A DNA stretch of 64,000 bases from Nymphaea colorata (Eukaryota > Streptophyta > Magnoliopsida > Nymphaeales > Nymphaeaceae), in NCBI RefSeq assembly GCF_008831285.2, contig NC_045146.1:21569149-21633148 (forward strand). Reading direction: 5' to 3'. How positions within the stretch are numbered: the first letter of the stretch is position 1; each line of letters starts with the position of its first letter. The translations under genes and the position numbers were made by a program. Below the pieces are notes generated by a model. It was not told the DNA's origin, did not search any database, and was given only the letters and a program-made list of their open reading frames with translations. Below, piece after piece: positions 51,510 through 62,907 of this stretch.

Positions 51510-52113
51510 TCTGTCACACGGGTACGGGTACGGCCCTGGGTACAGCAGGGGTGCTGCGTTGACCGCACCGGGTGCTGTCAACGCACCCAAGGTCATTTTT
51601 GACCTTTTTCAGACTCGATCAAAGTTGACTGAGTCCAAATTTGTCCGATTTTAATGTTAACAATTTTTACATTTTAACTTTTTAAACCATTTTAACGTTA
51701 AAATTATCAAAACCCTCATTTTAATGTCCCACTTTCCTCTTTTTTCTTCATTCTTGCTTTGTAGTGTTGGGATTCGTTTTTTGCTTTGCTAGCTCTTTTA
51801 TCTTGTTATGTAAAAGTTTGTGTTGTTCTTTTGTTTGTGCTTCTGCTTTTGTACATGCGTGATTTTTTTCGACTTCAGTTGAGCAGTAAATTTGCGACTG
51901 AGGAGAATGAGAATCAAGAATGATAAAATTTGGATTATGATATGTTATTCTGTTTGTAATTTTATGATATATATATGTGCAAATATGTTATTCTGTTTGA
52001 ATTTTTTTGACATATATATGTATATGTGCATGTGTGTGTGCGGCCGTACCCCCGCACCCATGTTTTTTAAAAATGGTTCGTACCCATACCCGTACCCGTA
52101 CCTATGTGACATA
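51510..52113. mobile_element. Mutator-like non-autonomous DNA transposon, 604 bp
   Basis: Flanked by an identical 10-bp target-site duplication GCTTGCCGCC (51500-51509 and 52114-52123; 11 bp if one shared A is counted). Terminal inverted repeats are TCTGTCACACGGGTACGGG at the left and, reverse-complemented, TATGTCACATAGGTACGGG at the right; 21 of the first 24 positions match. The 9-11-bp duplication points to the Mutator (MULE) superfamily. The interior is AT-rich with no transposase frame, and contains an internal direct repeat of about 45 bp around 51940-52030. A transposase in trans would be needed. Confidence 0.8.
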
Positions 52114-52123
52114 GCTTGCCGCC

Positions 52124-52818
52124 CAATGTTTCTAATAACTTATAATAAAACTGTTGTAACACCAGCTGTTGATCTCATAGTTCACAATAAATCAAAACAT
52201 ATAGAAATGTTATATTGCTTATTTGGGTAAAAGTGGAAAATAAAGAGAAAAAAATAGACTTCATATATCAGGTTCCCATTATTGAGTGTTGATATGTTCA
52301 TGATCAGCCTGCAAAAGAAAATATAAATCTCTTTGAAGTTTTAGATGTTTGGAACCATGTACTACCACAGACTTCAGAGGAAGTACGATCTGAGCTTAAA
52401 GAGATGTATTTCATCACAGCTGACACATCATTGAAGATGACTTCCACTGGTCCTACTTAGCGTCATATGCCTCCTTCTCCCTACAAAACCCATTTTTTCT
52501 TTACTTATATTGAGGAAAGCAAGTGCATTCCTGCGATATTACCAGTAAAAAACCACACCTTGAAACATTGTTCATTGACTATGACCAATAGGATAGAAAA
52601 TGGTACTTATTTCATAGGACAACCAGGAATGTTGCATTGCACAGCTTCTTTTCATGCATTGTCAATGTGCAAAGAAGAATATTCACTATCCAGAGAGCAC
52701 TAAACTTGAACTCCACACTGTAATGAGTACAGGTATTTTGTTGTTTCATCTCACAAAAAAACTAAGAAGAATACCATTTGTAACACCAGTCCTTAAGATA
52801 CATCAACTTTAAGAGCAG
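52124..52818. other. Spacer with one coding-like patch
   Basis: Mostly AT-rich. From 52302 to the stop at 52458-52460 the plus strand reads an acidic, protein-like stretch (LFEVLDVWNHVLPQTSEEVR then SELKEMYFITAD). It lacks a start codon and obvious flanking exons and I do not recognise it; it could be an exon fragment related to the nearby duplicated segment or chance. Confidence 0.35.
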
Positions 52819-53008
52819 AATCATACAACTGAGTTTAAAAGTCCTCAGTGTCCATGCCCTATTTGAACCTGCTTTTATGAAGAAGCACCTTCTAATGGAA
52901 AAAGAGAAGGCAAAGAATAAGGTTGGCTGGTTGCAGGTTTATCTCCTGCTGCAGGTTTCAATTCTAAACCTGTAAGCAAGATCTAATTCTGAATGATCTT
53001 TAGCATTT
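52819..53008 (+). pseudogene. Exon-like segment, arm 2 of the inverted duplication
   Basis: Reverse-complement homologue of 48355-48548. On the plus strand it reads ALFEPAFMKKHLLMEKEKAK then NKVGWLQ, with a few replacements relative to arm 1. It lies about 240 bp beyond the stop codon of the DUF604 gene and on the opposite strand, so it may fall within that gene's 3' UTR as antisense sequence. No ATG or upstream exon is recognisable. Confidence 0.5.
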
Positions 53009-53246
53009 GAAAACCATGCCCACCCAAATCAACGGACCACCTTAGTAGGAAGTTACAGGAATCTGAATTCAAAAAGGTATGGACGATTTAGGAAGATTGC
53101 TTTAATAGATGGTGGGCTTCAAGAATCTATGATGCTGTAAAGAACCTTCAATGTCAATTGCACCACACGTATAAAGTAAATCCACCTCTTAAAGCTGCCA
53201 GAATCATTCTCCGAGGAAAAAAGCAAAAATAGGTACTCAGCCATAT

Positions 53247-55101
53247 TCACAAGATATCAGCCACAGATGAAAGCTTCCCCCTTTCGCATTGCCCAACTGC
53301 CAATCTGAGGGTATTGTTGATATTAACAGTCATTTGACAACAGAGTCTCCGAGGGTACTGAACCAAAGGAAAACAAAGTGCAGGAAGGAGAAAGTCAGAG
53401 GCAAGACAACAATGAACATAAACTAACACACATACAGTTTGAAACAACTATGATTTATCAAAAAGATAAGAGCAAAATAAACATTTTTTGATACCCACCA
53501 AGTGCCAGTTCTCACTGAGGGGTTTCCCTATCACTTGAATGTCTTTCACTTCACGAAGAGGAAGGGTTCTGGGGAAGCACAATACCCTTCTTTTCAGTTC
53601 ATCTTTCCCTTTTGTTCTTGTATATGTACCCAATGTAGAATTCCCCGCTTTACGGACATCTCTCAGGAAGAACAACACTGGCTTCTTACAGGTCGATCTG
53701 TAGGAGTCCCTTGTATCGAAATCAAACTCGTTTCTACTACTCAATCTGTTCCAAGCCATGTACGTCTGCTCGGACCTTTCAAGATCACGAGGAAGCACAA
53801 TGTTGGGAAACACTTGAACAACATAACCCAGAGAAACGGCAAACGTCAACCTGCGTCGACGATCATAACAAACCGAACGCTGCAAGAAGCTCAGGGGGTC
53901 AACTTTCATTGCTCTGGCGAAGAGCTTCAGGCTATCGAGTAAATTCAAACCAGGGTAAATCGGATCCACTGCTTCCACATGATGAATAGAAATGAATGGT
54001 GCAACGGGGTGTGCAGATAAAAGTCCGTGAGCGCTCCCTCTTATATCCCACTGTTTGTATAAGAAAATTCCACCAAAACGAAACCGGAATCAAGAAAAAT
54101 GAAAGTGCCCAAAATGAATTTCTCTACGGATGAAAAGAAGAAGAACAAGCAAATACACTATCGTTAAACAATCAAGGACGAAAACAAGGTGTGAGAGGAA
54201 GTACTTGATGGAATCCATATTCCCGCGTGAGTGGGACTCCCAGTTCAGAGATGCATGCGTGAAGCCGGTCATCACTCCCGTAGAGCTTCGGGTACCTCTC
54301 CAAGCACTCGTCCTGCATTTTGGAGATTGACTCCGCCAGCGGATAACTGATAGCGATCCCACCACCGCCGAATGCCATCGAATGGCTGAAGTAGGTGTTT
54401 GCTGAATGGCTCTCCGATGGCCCGCCGATGTAGACCATCTCGTTATGATCATACTTGGCCAGTACCCGAACCAAATTATCTGGGTTGAAGATCGTATCGT
54501 CGTCCCCAAGGACGAACCACCGAACCCCGGGCAACCCGAGCCGGAAACTCTCCTTAACTATCCGCGAAATCCTCAGCCCCGAAGGATGCCCCGTCGGATT
54601 AGTATAGCTGAACCTGGAGATGTCCTCAGAAACCCTAATCGGCGGCAAACCCTCCTCCTCCGAGAGCACTTCCTCCAGCCAGACGTGACCAATCATCTCC
54701 TCTGGCCTCCACCACAGCCTGACGAACTCTTTTCTGTTGCTCCAGAGCTGCGCGGAGCCGGCGATGCCGAACTCGATGTGTCTCAACGACAGCTGCTCGT
54801 CCTCCCTGTCATCCCGGCCTCCGCTGCCTCCGTCACGAACGGGACCGGACGTCTTCCGGAAGGACCCAGCGGAGGCATCAACCTCATCGGGCTGCCAGGG
54901 GAAGGAGCGAGGGCTGCCCTCCCATTCCTTGAGCTTGTGCCAGCAGCGGCGACGACTACCGCCGGAGAATACGAGGGACAGCCAGGCGCCGGTGGCAAGG
55001 AGAAGGACAAGGGAAACAGATATGGTGACGCCCGTCCGGCCCTGCCGCCACCTCCGGCTCTTGGACCGCCCTAAAACCCTAGCCTTCTCGTGATTCAACA
55101 T
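53247..55101 (-). CDS. DUF604 Fringe-related glycosyltransferase
   Basis: Three minus-strand exons: 55101-54205, 54050-53499 and 53357-53247, all phase 0, giving 519 residues. Junctions are CATCAA|GTACTT, AACAG|TGGG, CACTTG|GTGGGT and TTCAG|TACC. It is a type II membrane protein: short basic cytosolic tail, one anchor about 25-46 (TISVSLVLLLATGAWLSLVF), variable stem, then a Fringe-like catalytic domain with the metal/UDP-sugar DDD motif at 200-202 (FVLGDDDTIF), GGPSES, GGGGIAIS about 245-252 and GSDDRLHACISELG about 275-288. Exon 2 starts WDIRGSAHGLLSAHP and carries HHVEAVDPIYP. The tiny last exon supplies PRRLCC, the Cys pair expected at the family's C-terminus. Length fits plant family members. 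Likely Golgi and sugar-transferring; donor and acceptor are not known from the sequence. The adjacent leader is CT-rich (55349-55368). Confidence 0.95.
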
Positions 55102-57719
55102 CCTTCGCGGCGCTCATCTCCAGCCCTCCGACAGGATGAAGGAAGATGCCCCAGAGATTAGGGCATCGGAGAGCCGGACCGCCCACGACTTCCGACGCCT
55201 CGCCGGACTTAGGGCTCCAGAGAAAGAAAGAAAAAAGATGAGAGAGGCTGGCAGTTCGGCCGTTTGCCTTGGCTCCCTCTATTTTTTGAAATTCAGAGCG
55301 ATCTCTTCGCAGAGACCCACGCGACAGCGCCAGCCGTTCTGTCGTCCTTCTCTCTCTCTCTCTCTCCCTCATTTTTTTTGATCAATTCTTATTCGACTAG
55401 TGGAGACACCATTTACAAATTCGCGTCATGAAATTTTCTATATTTTCAAATAACCGATCATGGGTAACAAGATAATCTAAGTGACTCTCATCCCGAGCTC
55501 TAGACAGCAGCAAAGTTGCAAAGGATTAAAATAAGCAAGATTTGTTCATGTTTGTCTTTCATTCTAGAAAAAATCTTTAAGTGTTATATGTTTATCAACA
55601 GATTTATGCTTATCTTGACAATGAACGAACTCTCCTGGAAAAACCTGCCTGTGAACTGCATATTAAACCAAGTAAAATGGCATACAATGTTTGATAAAAG
55701 AAGAAGTTACCATGAGTAGACTAGTTAACATGGCATGTGAAGGAGACAAATATAAGAACTACGTAAACTGATGTTAAATCATTCAATTCATCTAACCAAT
55801 AATTCACAGAACTACTTTTTTAAGAAAGTAAACAAGCAATCAATGCTTTAACTTTGAAAAAAAAAAACAACTTTATACAGTACTTTCCAAATTACAATAA
55901 CCCTTAATCAGTGTGTACAGTTTCCATCTTTACTTAGTTCATATATATATATATAAATATATAAAGATGCAATTCTCCCGCATTGATTAGAGGTTCCAAG
56001 CTTATCTACTTAGCAAGGAGCCGCCAGTAGTTATCTCCTTTTGTTGACATAAACAGGTGAAATTTCCCTAAAACTTCTCCATCGCCAAAGAGCTACACCT
56101 AAACCTTTGTCTGGAGCTTGATCAATAAAACCTTGAAGCTAAATACGGTCAAAATTCTGAGAAATCAGATACACATCTGTGTAAATTGGTAAAGATTTTA
56201 AGGATAAATTAAAATGACACAAAGTGTGGACTTTGAAGGAAATTCGAAATTTTTACAAGATAAGAAGTTCTCGGCTACTTGCCGTAACGGTAAAAGCGTA
56301 GGGCCACAATAACGTGTACGTTTTGCTTGATGTGGACATCGGAATCCCACCGTCTTCCGTTCCTTCAATGGAATTTTTCAGGCGATTGCAGGTGATCGCC
56401 TCTAAGCGGCGGAAATTGCTGCATTTCTTTTCTTCTTTTTTCTCTCTTTTCGATCTTCTTCCCATATTCCTCCAAGAGGAGCAGGCAATCGGCGAATCTA
56501 TTTAGTTTTTACTTTAAAATAGTAAAAATGAGTTATTCCTCTCAGCTTAAACTGTTTTTCTCTCAATAAAATAGCTCGAGCATCCTTTTAAAAGGGTGAA
56601 AATGAATTATGTTGTTATCAATATGATAAGGGAAACGTAAATATATTCCGTTATGGATGACTAGTGCTAAGTTGTTAATCCTGACTGAAATTTTAAAAAT
56701 AAACGAAATTATTTTAAATTGCACAAAAAAGTTTAAAATAGATATATTAAAATCCATTGGATGAGCTTGGAAAGCAGAGAATAATTTTGAGCAAAAGAAA
56801 TCGATGTTATTTGTAACTCTGAACGCGATTATTATCTGGGAGAAAGAAAATGAAAGGAAAACCAGCAAAAAAAAAAGGTCTTTGGTAGGCAAACTTTTGA
56901 CCCCAAATCGGTAAAGGGCCTGCCAGCTTTTGCTTTTACAAACTTTTCTAATTATAAAAAATATTTTCTGTTTCAAAAAACTATGTATCAGACTTTATTT
57001 TTTTTCTTAAAAAAATTAAAAGCATTGTCTATTTTTATAAACAAAGAATTATCTCTTTAAATCTATTTTACACTAAACAGCTACTCAATGTGCCGCATAT
57101 ATACTTATTTTCTAAAGCAACGAACAAAGAAGGCTTTATATCTTGAAACGCATTTTACAAAATCAGCATGTTAGATGTAATCAAACACATCTTAGGTTGC
57201 TGCGGTAAATATTTGTCGAAGTAAATCGAACACTCGTAATTTGTTTTTTCTCTCCCACCGTCAGTTCTTTCTTTTTGTTGGTTCTCCTCCCTTCGATTCA
57301 AGGGAACCACTTCCAAAAAGTTAATAATTTGTATACATGTTTCTAAGCAGCTAATAATTGTACGCATCTAATAATTTTGAAATCAGCTGTCTACGGGTTA
57401 TTATTTTTTAATATTATTAAAAACCATCGTAAAATGTGAGTTCGCGATGGCTAGTTACTTGGCCACAGTTTTTAGCCACAAAATGCATGTTTTCTAACGA
57501 TTAGTTCTTTGACTACAGTTTTTACCAACAAAATCTGCATTTTGTATTAGTTTTTAGTGATACAAAATAAAAAACCCATCTAATTATATAGAGATAGCAT
57601 TTCAATTTATATAGATATATATAGATGCGCCTCGCCCTCGTGGAAGCCATTTCCTTCCTGCTGCTCCTCATGAACAAGTTGTGTAAAAGTTAGGATGCCT
57701 GGAAGCACTTTATAAGCCC
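55102..57719. other. Promoter/leader of the DUF604 gene, then gene-free spacer
   Basis: 55102-55380 is GC-rich then CT-repeat DNA (55349-55368) and presumably holds the DUF604 5' UTR and core promoter. Beyond that is AT-rich spacer with a short AT repeat (about 55940-55963), open frames of no recognisable type, and a diverged 53-bp tandem repeat at 57445-57550. Confidence 0.5.
57445..57550. repeat. Diverged 53-bp direct repeat
   Basis: 57445-57497 and 57498-57550 share the pattern TAGTT-CTT-G-C-ACAGTTTTTA followed by CCA-CAAAAT and GCAT-TTT. About three quarters of positions match. Confidence 0.65.
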
Positions 57720-60150
57720 GAAAATAAATAGACAAGATTTAATTCGCACAAGGAGAATCTTAACAAGATAAAGTGATCAACGACCAGCTTCTTCTTGCAC
57801 GAGATATCATGGACTGGTACATGCCTCGATTTCAATCAGGACTGATCTCCAAAGTCATGGCTATCATCAAAACCACGTCGGATTCCATACTCATAAATGG
57901 TCATGAAGGAAGACGTTTTGGAAGTAAAAGGGGAGTCGTACAAGGGGACCATCTATCCCCCTACCTTTTCATAATGGCAATAGAAGCAGTTTCTAGAGGT
58001 TGAAAAAGTCAAGTGATGCACAAGAAGATCGCCCTCCCCAGAGCTCCTAGAGCGATGGAGAATATCAATTCCATTATGTTCGCTGATGGTGTAATGGTTT
58101 TCTGCAAAGCCACCAATAAATCCTTACACGAAGAATCAAATCCTTTTTTGAAGAAATGGAAAGAAGACTAATCCCTTCAAAACCAAAATTATCTTCTGCA
58201 ATGTTCAAAAAAGTGATCAAGCTAGTTTGACAACAATTCTTAACTGGAAAATAGCCCAATTACCCCTCAAGTATCTTTGTCTCTCCCTCTCCTAGGGTGT
58301 TTAACGGAGAAAATTTGTCGAGAATTGACTGATAAATTTGACAAAAATCTATCAGGCTGGAAAATGACTTCTCTCTCTCATAGTAGCAGACTTTGTCTCA
58401 TCAAGCACAACCTTTACTCTCTACCTCTTTTTTTGGATGCAATCGATGCGGCTACCTAGAGCAGTCATCCAACAATTGGAAGCATCAATGGCCAGATTCT
58501 TATGGGCTGAAAATCAGATCTATAATCATAACTATAGATAAAAAGGCACCAAGCTCTCTCTGTGGTCCAAAGAAGAAGGCAAAATGGGTCTTAAGAGTTT
58601 GAAGACAATAAATGCCTCCCTTCTAGTGAAGAGGATTTGCCAGCTAGTCAATACCAACTCACTTGCATGGAATTGGCGCAAGTAAAAATACTTGAGATCA
58701 GCCAAGAGCCTGTGGTCCATAGTTCTTACTTTTGGAAAAGTCTAGGTTGAGCTTGGTCAAAGATCGAAGACATGATCGTTTGGACTATCGAAGATGGTCA
58801 ATCTACCATCCTTTGTATGGACAAATGGAGAGATGTTCTTCTCAACAACTGTATTCAAGCCAATGACTATGTCACCCTCATTAAGAACTTTCATCTCAAT
58901 GTTGGTAAAGCAGGAATAAATATTTGCAGCACTTTATCAGCATTCAACTTGTCATGACCAATGTTCGTGAGATCACCTTGAAAGACAACAGGGATTGGCT
59001 TGGGTAGATTGAAATTGTCACCAGTCTTGTTTTATAAGGCTCTCAAGCACAAAGGCACTAAGGAATCCTGGAGAAAGTTAATTTGGAGTAACTCTGCCGC
59101 TCCAAAGGCTTATTGGTTCGTCTACCTTGCCGTGACAACAAACTACCCACATTGGACTCTCTTCAGAGAAGAGAGATCATCTTAGCAAACAAATGTACCT
59201 TATGGCCCAAAGCCAAAGAATCCAATCACCACCTCCTCTTTCAATGTGATTAGCCCCTAAAACATAGCAGTGGATAGTCAAGAAGTTTGGGAAGTGCAGA
59301 GCGCCTTGATTGGACGTCAAGCATGAGCTCCAAATCTGGATGAATAATCGCTTCAAGCAACGCTGGATGGCCGAGTGTTGGCCGGTCACCTTTCACATAG
59401 TTTGTTGGCAGCTTTGGTGGGCCAGGAACAAGCCTACCATGAAGGTTGGGACGTGAATAGGATTAAGTCTCTTGATCACATCATTGGGTAGAAATGCAAA
59501 AAGGCCTATAAGGCCTTTCAATGGAATGATGTGGACAAAAATTTGGTTGATCTTTGGGCAAGCCACAGTTAAATTTGTTCAAATGTCATGGAAATTGTAT
59601 GTTATCACCCTGATCATCAAATGCAAAAGATGCAAGGCTCAGATACTAGTATTGAAGGAGCCTTGTCCCTAGAAGCCTGCTATGGTAAAGATGATGTAGA
59701 ATTTAACCTTCTCAAGTGGGGAAAAACCATGTGTTCCACTAGCCCAATCCCTCTTGTCATCTATTCCAACAACAAAGGGTGGATCCGACATCTCAAGTCT
59801 ATTATTGAAGGAAGAAGGAAATGGCTTAAGAAATTGAGCTATTTAGCTAACAACTGCTGCCAATGGAGGCTCAAAGATGATACAATTCCTTTAAACATTG
59901 GTTTTCTGGTAAGGGATTGCTCAGAATCCTTTGACAGAGTCTCCACAGGCTGATATTTTCATATGCTTAATTATACTTTTTTGGTAGAGGTTGTTTATGG
60001 CCTCCTCTTGGCTCTGCCTGTTTTTTGGTTACTCGTGAGGGGTTGCAATGTTAGCAACCCGGGTTTTGGCTTTATACTTACAGATAGATGTGTGGCATCT
60101 TTGTCAATTCTGGTTTTGTACATCGTTTTTGTTATATAATTCCTTCTTGA
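57720..60150 (+). mobile_element. Degenerate LINE (non-LTR retrotransposon) fragment
   Basis: Plus-strand pieces of a plant LINE ORF2 occur in order but in different frames with stops: an RT segment (INDQLLLARDIMDWYM, then GVVQGDHLSPYLFIMAIEAV about 57770-58003, a degraded MFADGVMVF box about 58076-58102), further degraded ORF2 sequence, and a C-terminal zinc-knuckle (zf-RVT) region about 59090-59250 (AAPKAYWFV; CTLWPKAKESNHHLLFQC). The block between IMDWYM and RFQSG is shorter than in intact RT, indicating an internal deletion. The 3' end resembles a LINE tail, ending in GTTATATAATTCCTTCTTG near 60150. The 5' part (endonuclease, ORF1) is absent. It is a dead, 5'-truncated copy. Confidence 0.85.
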
Positions 60151-62096
60151 TAAATAGTGGAGAGCCTACCTCCAGTCATCCTTCATTGGGAGGAGAATCT
60201 TAACAAAGTGATTGTTTCACAACCACTCATTAGCGTCCTAAACATTAAAGTGATCTTCCACAACCACATCCCTCACTTGGCTAAATGTCAAACTTTTCTG
60301 TTCACGATACACTATAACTGTTACCATTATCTTGAGATTTTTTTGCTATAATAGACATATCATACATACTTTAGATTCTCAATTTAGTTAACCTAATTGT
60401 AATGACATATTCATTTTAGTGAATGTGATAGAAGAGAACATGAACCAGATTAGTTTTTATATCTAAAATTTTGATGGAACTTTCCTACTGGTAGAGGTGC
60501 GCCAGGCCCGTGCAGTAGTGCAACACAAGGGCCATCTTGGTACCAACCTAACAAAATTGGACCGAGCTTGACCCGATCTTAGGCCGGCCATATAAGAATA
60601 GTTGGCAAACTTGACAGGTGACTTAGGAATCGCCCGAGTCAACACAGATCGCTAAGAAACCCAGCCACTTGTCAAGGTTGGCTCGACTCGCCCCTAACTC
60701 GACCTTGTCTTGCCCCCTGACTCGCTCGATTCAGCTGTGGTGATTTACATTATGATTATTTAAATATTCAACCGAGTCAACTCACTGACTTAGTGACCTG
60801 GTCATCTGCCGATTTGAGTCTGAGTCATGGGTTTGTCAACTATGCCTATAAGCGTCGACTCAACCCTAGTTCATTAATCAGTATGTTTGTATGCCAACCC
60901 AGCCCTATTCAGTTTGAATCCAGCCAATGGCCATCTATTTTCTTCGACATGTAGACTAATAATTATTATCATAGAACTTTTTTAGATTTAATAAGTTTAT
61001 TAACAATGGTTATGGTACAGCAAAAAACTGAAATACAGATCCAACCCATTTGCGATCATACCCACAATGACAACAAAATTCTGAAGGAATTTCTGTTCCT
61101 TTTTTCTCCCTTATAAGCTCAAGATAACATTCGAAACAGAACTTTTCTTGCTTTTCTAGGTTGATGTAATTAAAGAACCAGATGTCCTTATTTATTAGCT
61201 TAATTGCCTGAACATTTGTTTCTAATTGGTTAATTCAAAATTAGTTATGGATTTTTGCTTTTAAGGCAGACAACCAACCCTAAAAACTGTACATTGCATG
61301 TGTTAAACTTTTGAATGATTATTGTACAATGCATACTTCTTTTTCTTCACATATTGTCCAAGCAATCAAACTTGTTTTTAGATAAAAATCACCAATGTAA
61401 TCAGTGGTATTATTGATGAAATCGAACAGTAACCTGCGACTAGGAAAATGAAATTCTTCGGAAAGCGTGGTTTTCATACTTCCAACCGGAACATTGTAGT
61501 CCGATGTTCAGCTCTTGCCAAATTTTGTAAATGACACTAAGAATTATGCGAAGATATGCCAGGAGAGAAATTCGACAGTGAATGCAGGCAAACAGAAATC
61601 AATAATAAGACCAATAAAAGAGAGAGAGAGAGAGAGTAATGAGGGAAAACTATCGTGTCTGTGACAGGAAGAAAAAGCTCGATGATTGTGCTAGTACGGT
61701 ATTGGTCACTAAGAACTATGTAAAGATATGCCAGGAGGGAAATTTAAGTGCTTCTTGCGACATAGATTGCAGTAATAAGAGAGATAGAGAGAGGGAGGGA
61801 GAAAGATGAAAGTTAGAGCAAGAAAACTCGGCCTTCTTTATGACAGGAAGCAAAAGCTCAATAATTTTGTTAGATAGTGACGTATACCGTCAAGCAAAGC
61901 AGCTTTGAGTAGGCCCTACATAGCAACTGCTAGTGAAACACATTGAAAGATTTGACCTAAAAAGGGGACCAATACCAACACCGGCATAAAATCTTGCCGG
62001 AAAAGGGAAAAAATGCACCTTTTTTACAATGGAAAATTTTTACTAGACAGCTTGAAAGGATAAGCCTACAGAGGTCATCCGATAACTATATAAGGA
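60151..62096. other. Gene-free region between the LINE and the membrane-protein gene
   Basis: A decayed repetitive segment rich in GACTCG/CTCGAC words lies at about 60540-60860, similar in flavour to 46620-46880. The tandem duplication at 61535-61882 follows. The final 100-300 bases before 62097 should contain the 3' UTR of the minus-strand membrane-protein gene. Confidence 0.5.
61535..61882. repeat. Diverged tandem duplication, two units of about 170 bp
   Basis: Unit 1 (61535-61700) and unit 2 (61707-61882) both begin CACTAAGAAYTATG, share AAGATATGCCAGGAG, a GA-repeat tract, and TGACAGGAAG-AAAAGCTC-AT near the end. The GA tracts differ in length and purity between units. Confidence 0.75.
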
Positions 62097-62907
62097 CTAG
62101 GAAGAATCTCTTAATGCAGAAGGGCTTGTGGGTTGACCATGGTCGAAATCCTGCTTGCTTCTGCTTCTCTTCATTGCTTTGAACCTCGATTTTGCCATAA
62201 GAGTCTGGACTGTGTTGATGAAGTTTCCTATTGCCATAGCAACCAGAAGGGTTCCGCAAACCACGACCTAAAGGTCGCAACATTGACCAGTCATTAGAAA
62301 TTTCATCAAATTTGGTGTTTCAAAGACCCTTCACAAATATTAAGAAAATTACTGGAATGAGATCAGAAGCAAATATTTACCTGCCATTCAGAAACAACCC
62401 CAGAAACTGCAGTCTGAAGCAACAATACACCAACATATGCCTCAAAAGCCTGAAAATGGTACAAAGAAATATGGTTTTAACAACTTTCCTGGATCAAAAA
62501 GATAACGTGCAACCACAGGTCCCCCAGCCAAGAAATCATCATTAACTGAGTTAAAATACGGGACAACTCTCCTGAATATTGACTTCCTATGCACATGCAG
62601 TGGTTTAGGGACATGCTTAAGTACTGGTCCAAGTCAACCATGTTAGTGGGTTTGCAATCAGATGGTTGCGCCAATCATTGACTCAGCCAGGTTGATCACC
62701 TAAATTGAATCTACAGAACCATGTTTAAGTTCCAACCTTTTGTATACGCATGAGGTAAAAGCTACAACACAAAGAATGGAGGGAAAGATGCCACTATTCT
62801 TAGAAAAAGTTTTAGTATACCTGCAATATGAAAAGAATCGGGTACAAAAGCCATAGTTGACCTTCAACACCAGCAGTTTCCCCCCAGACAACATCCATTC
62901 TCCTTGC
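62097..62907 (-). CDS. C-terminal exons of an unrecognised multi-pass membrane protein (partial)
   Basis: Three consecutive minus-strand exons, all phase 0: 62907-62821 (29 codons), 62449-62381 (23 codons) and 62267-62097 (56 codons plus stop). Splice sites are TTGCAG|GCAAGG, TTGCAG|GTATAC, TTTTCAG|GCTTTT, GGCAG|GTAAAT and CTTTAG|GTCGTG. The protein reads RRMDVVWGETAGVEGQLW, then a hydrophobic segment LLYPILFILQ, a second hydrophobic stretch YVGVLLLQTAVSGVVSEWQ, a third VVVCGTLLVAMAIGNFI, and a basic Ser-rich tail ending ALRDSS. At least two, probably three, membrane spans are visible. Upstream exons must lie above 62907, but I could not identify them up to the end of the window. I do not recognise the family; organellar or endomembrane location is possible but undetermined. 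Confidence 0.75.
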
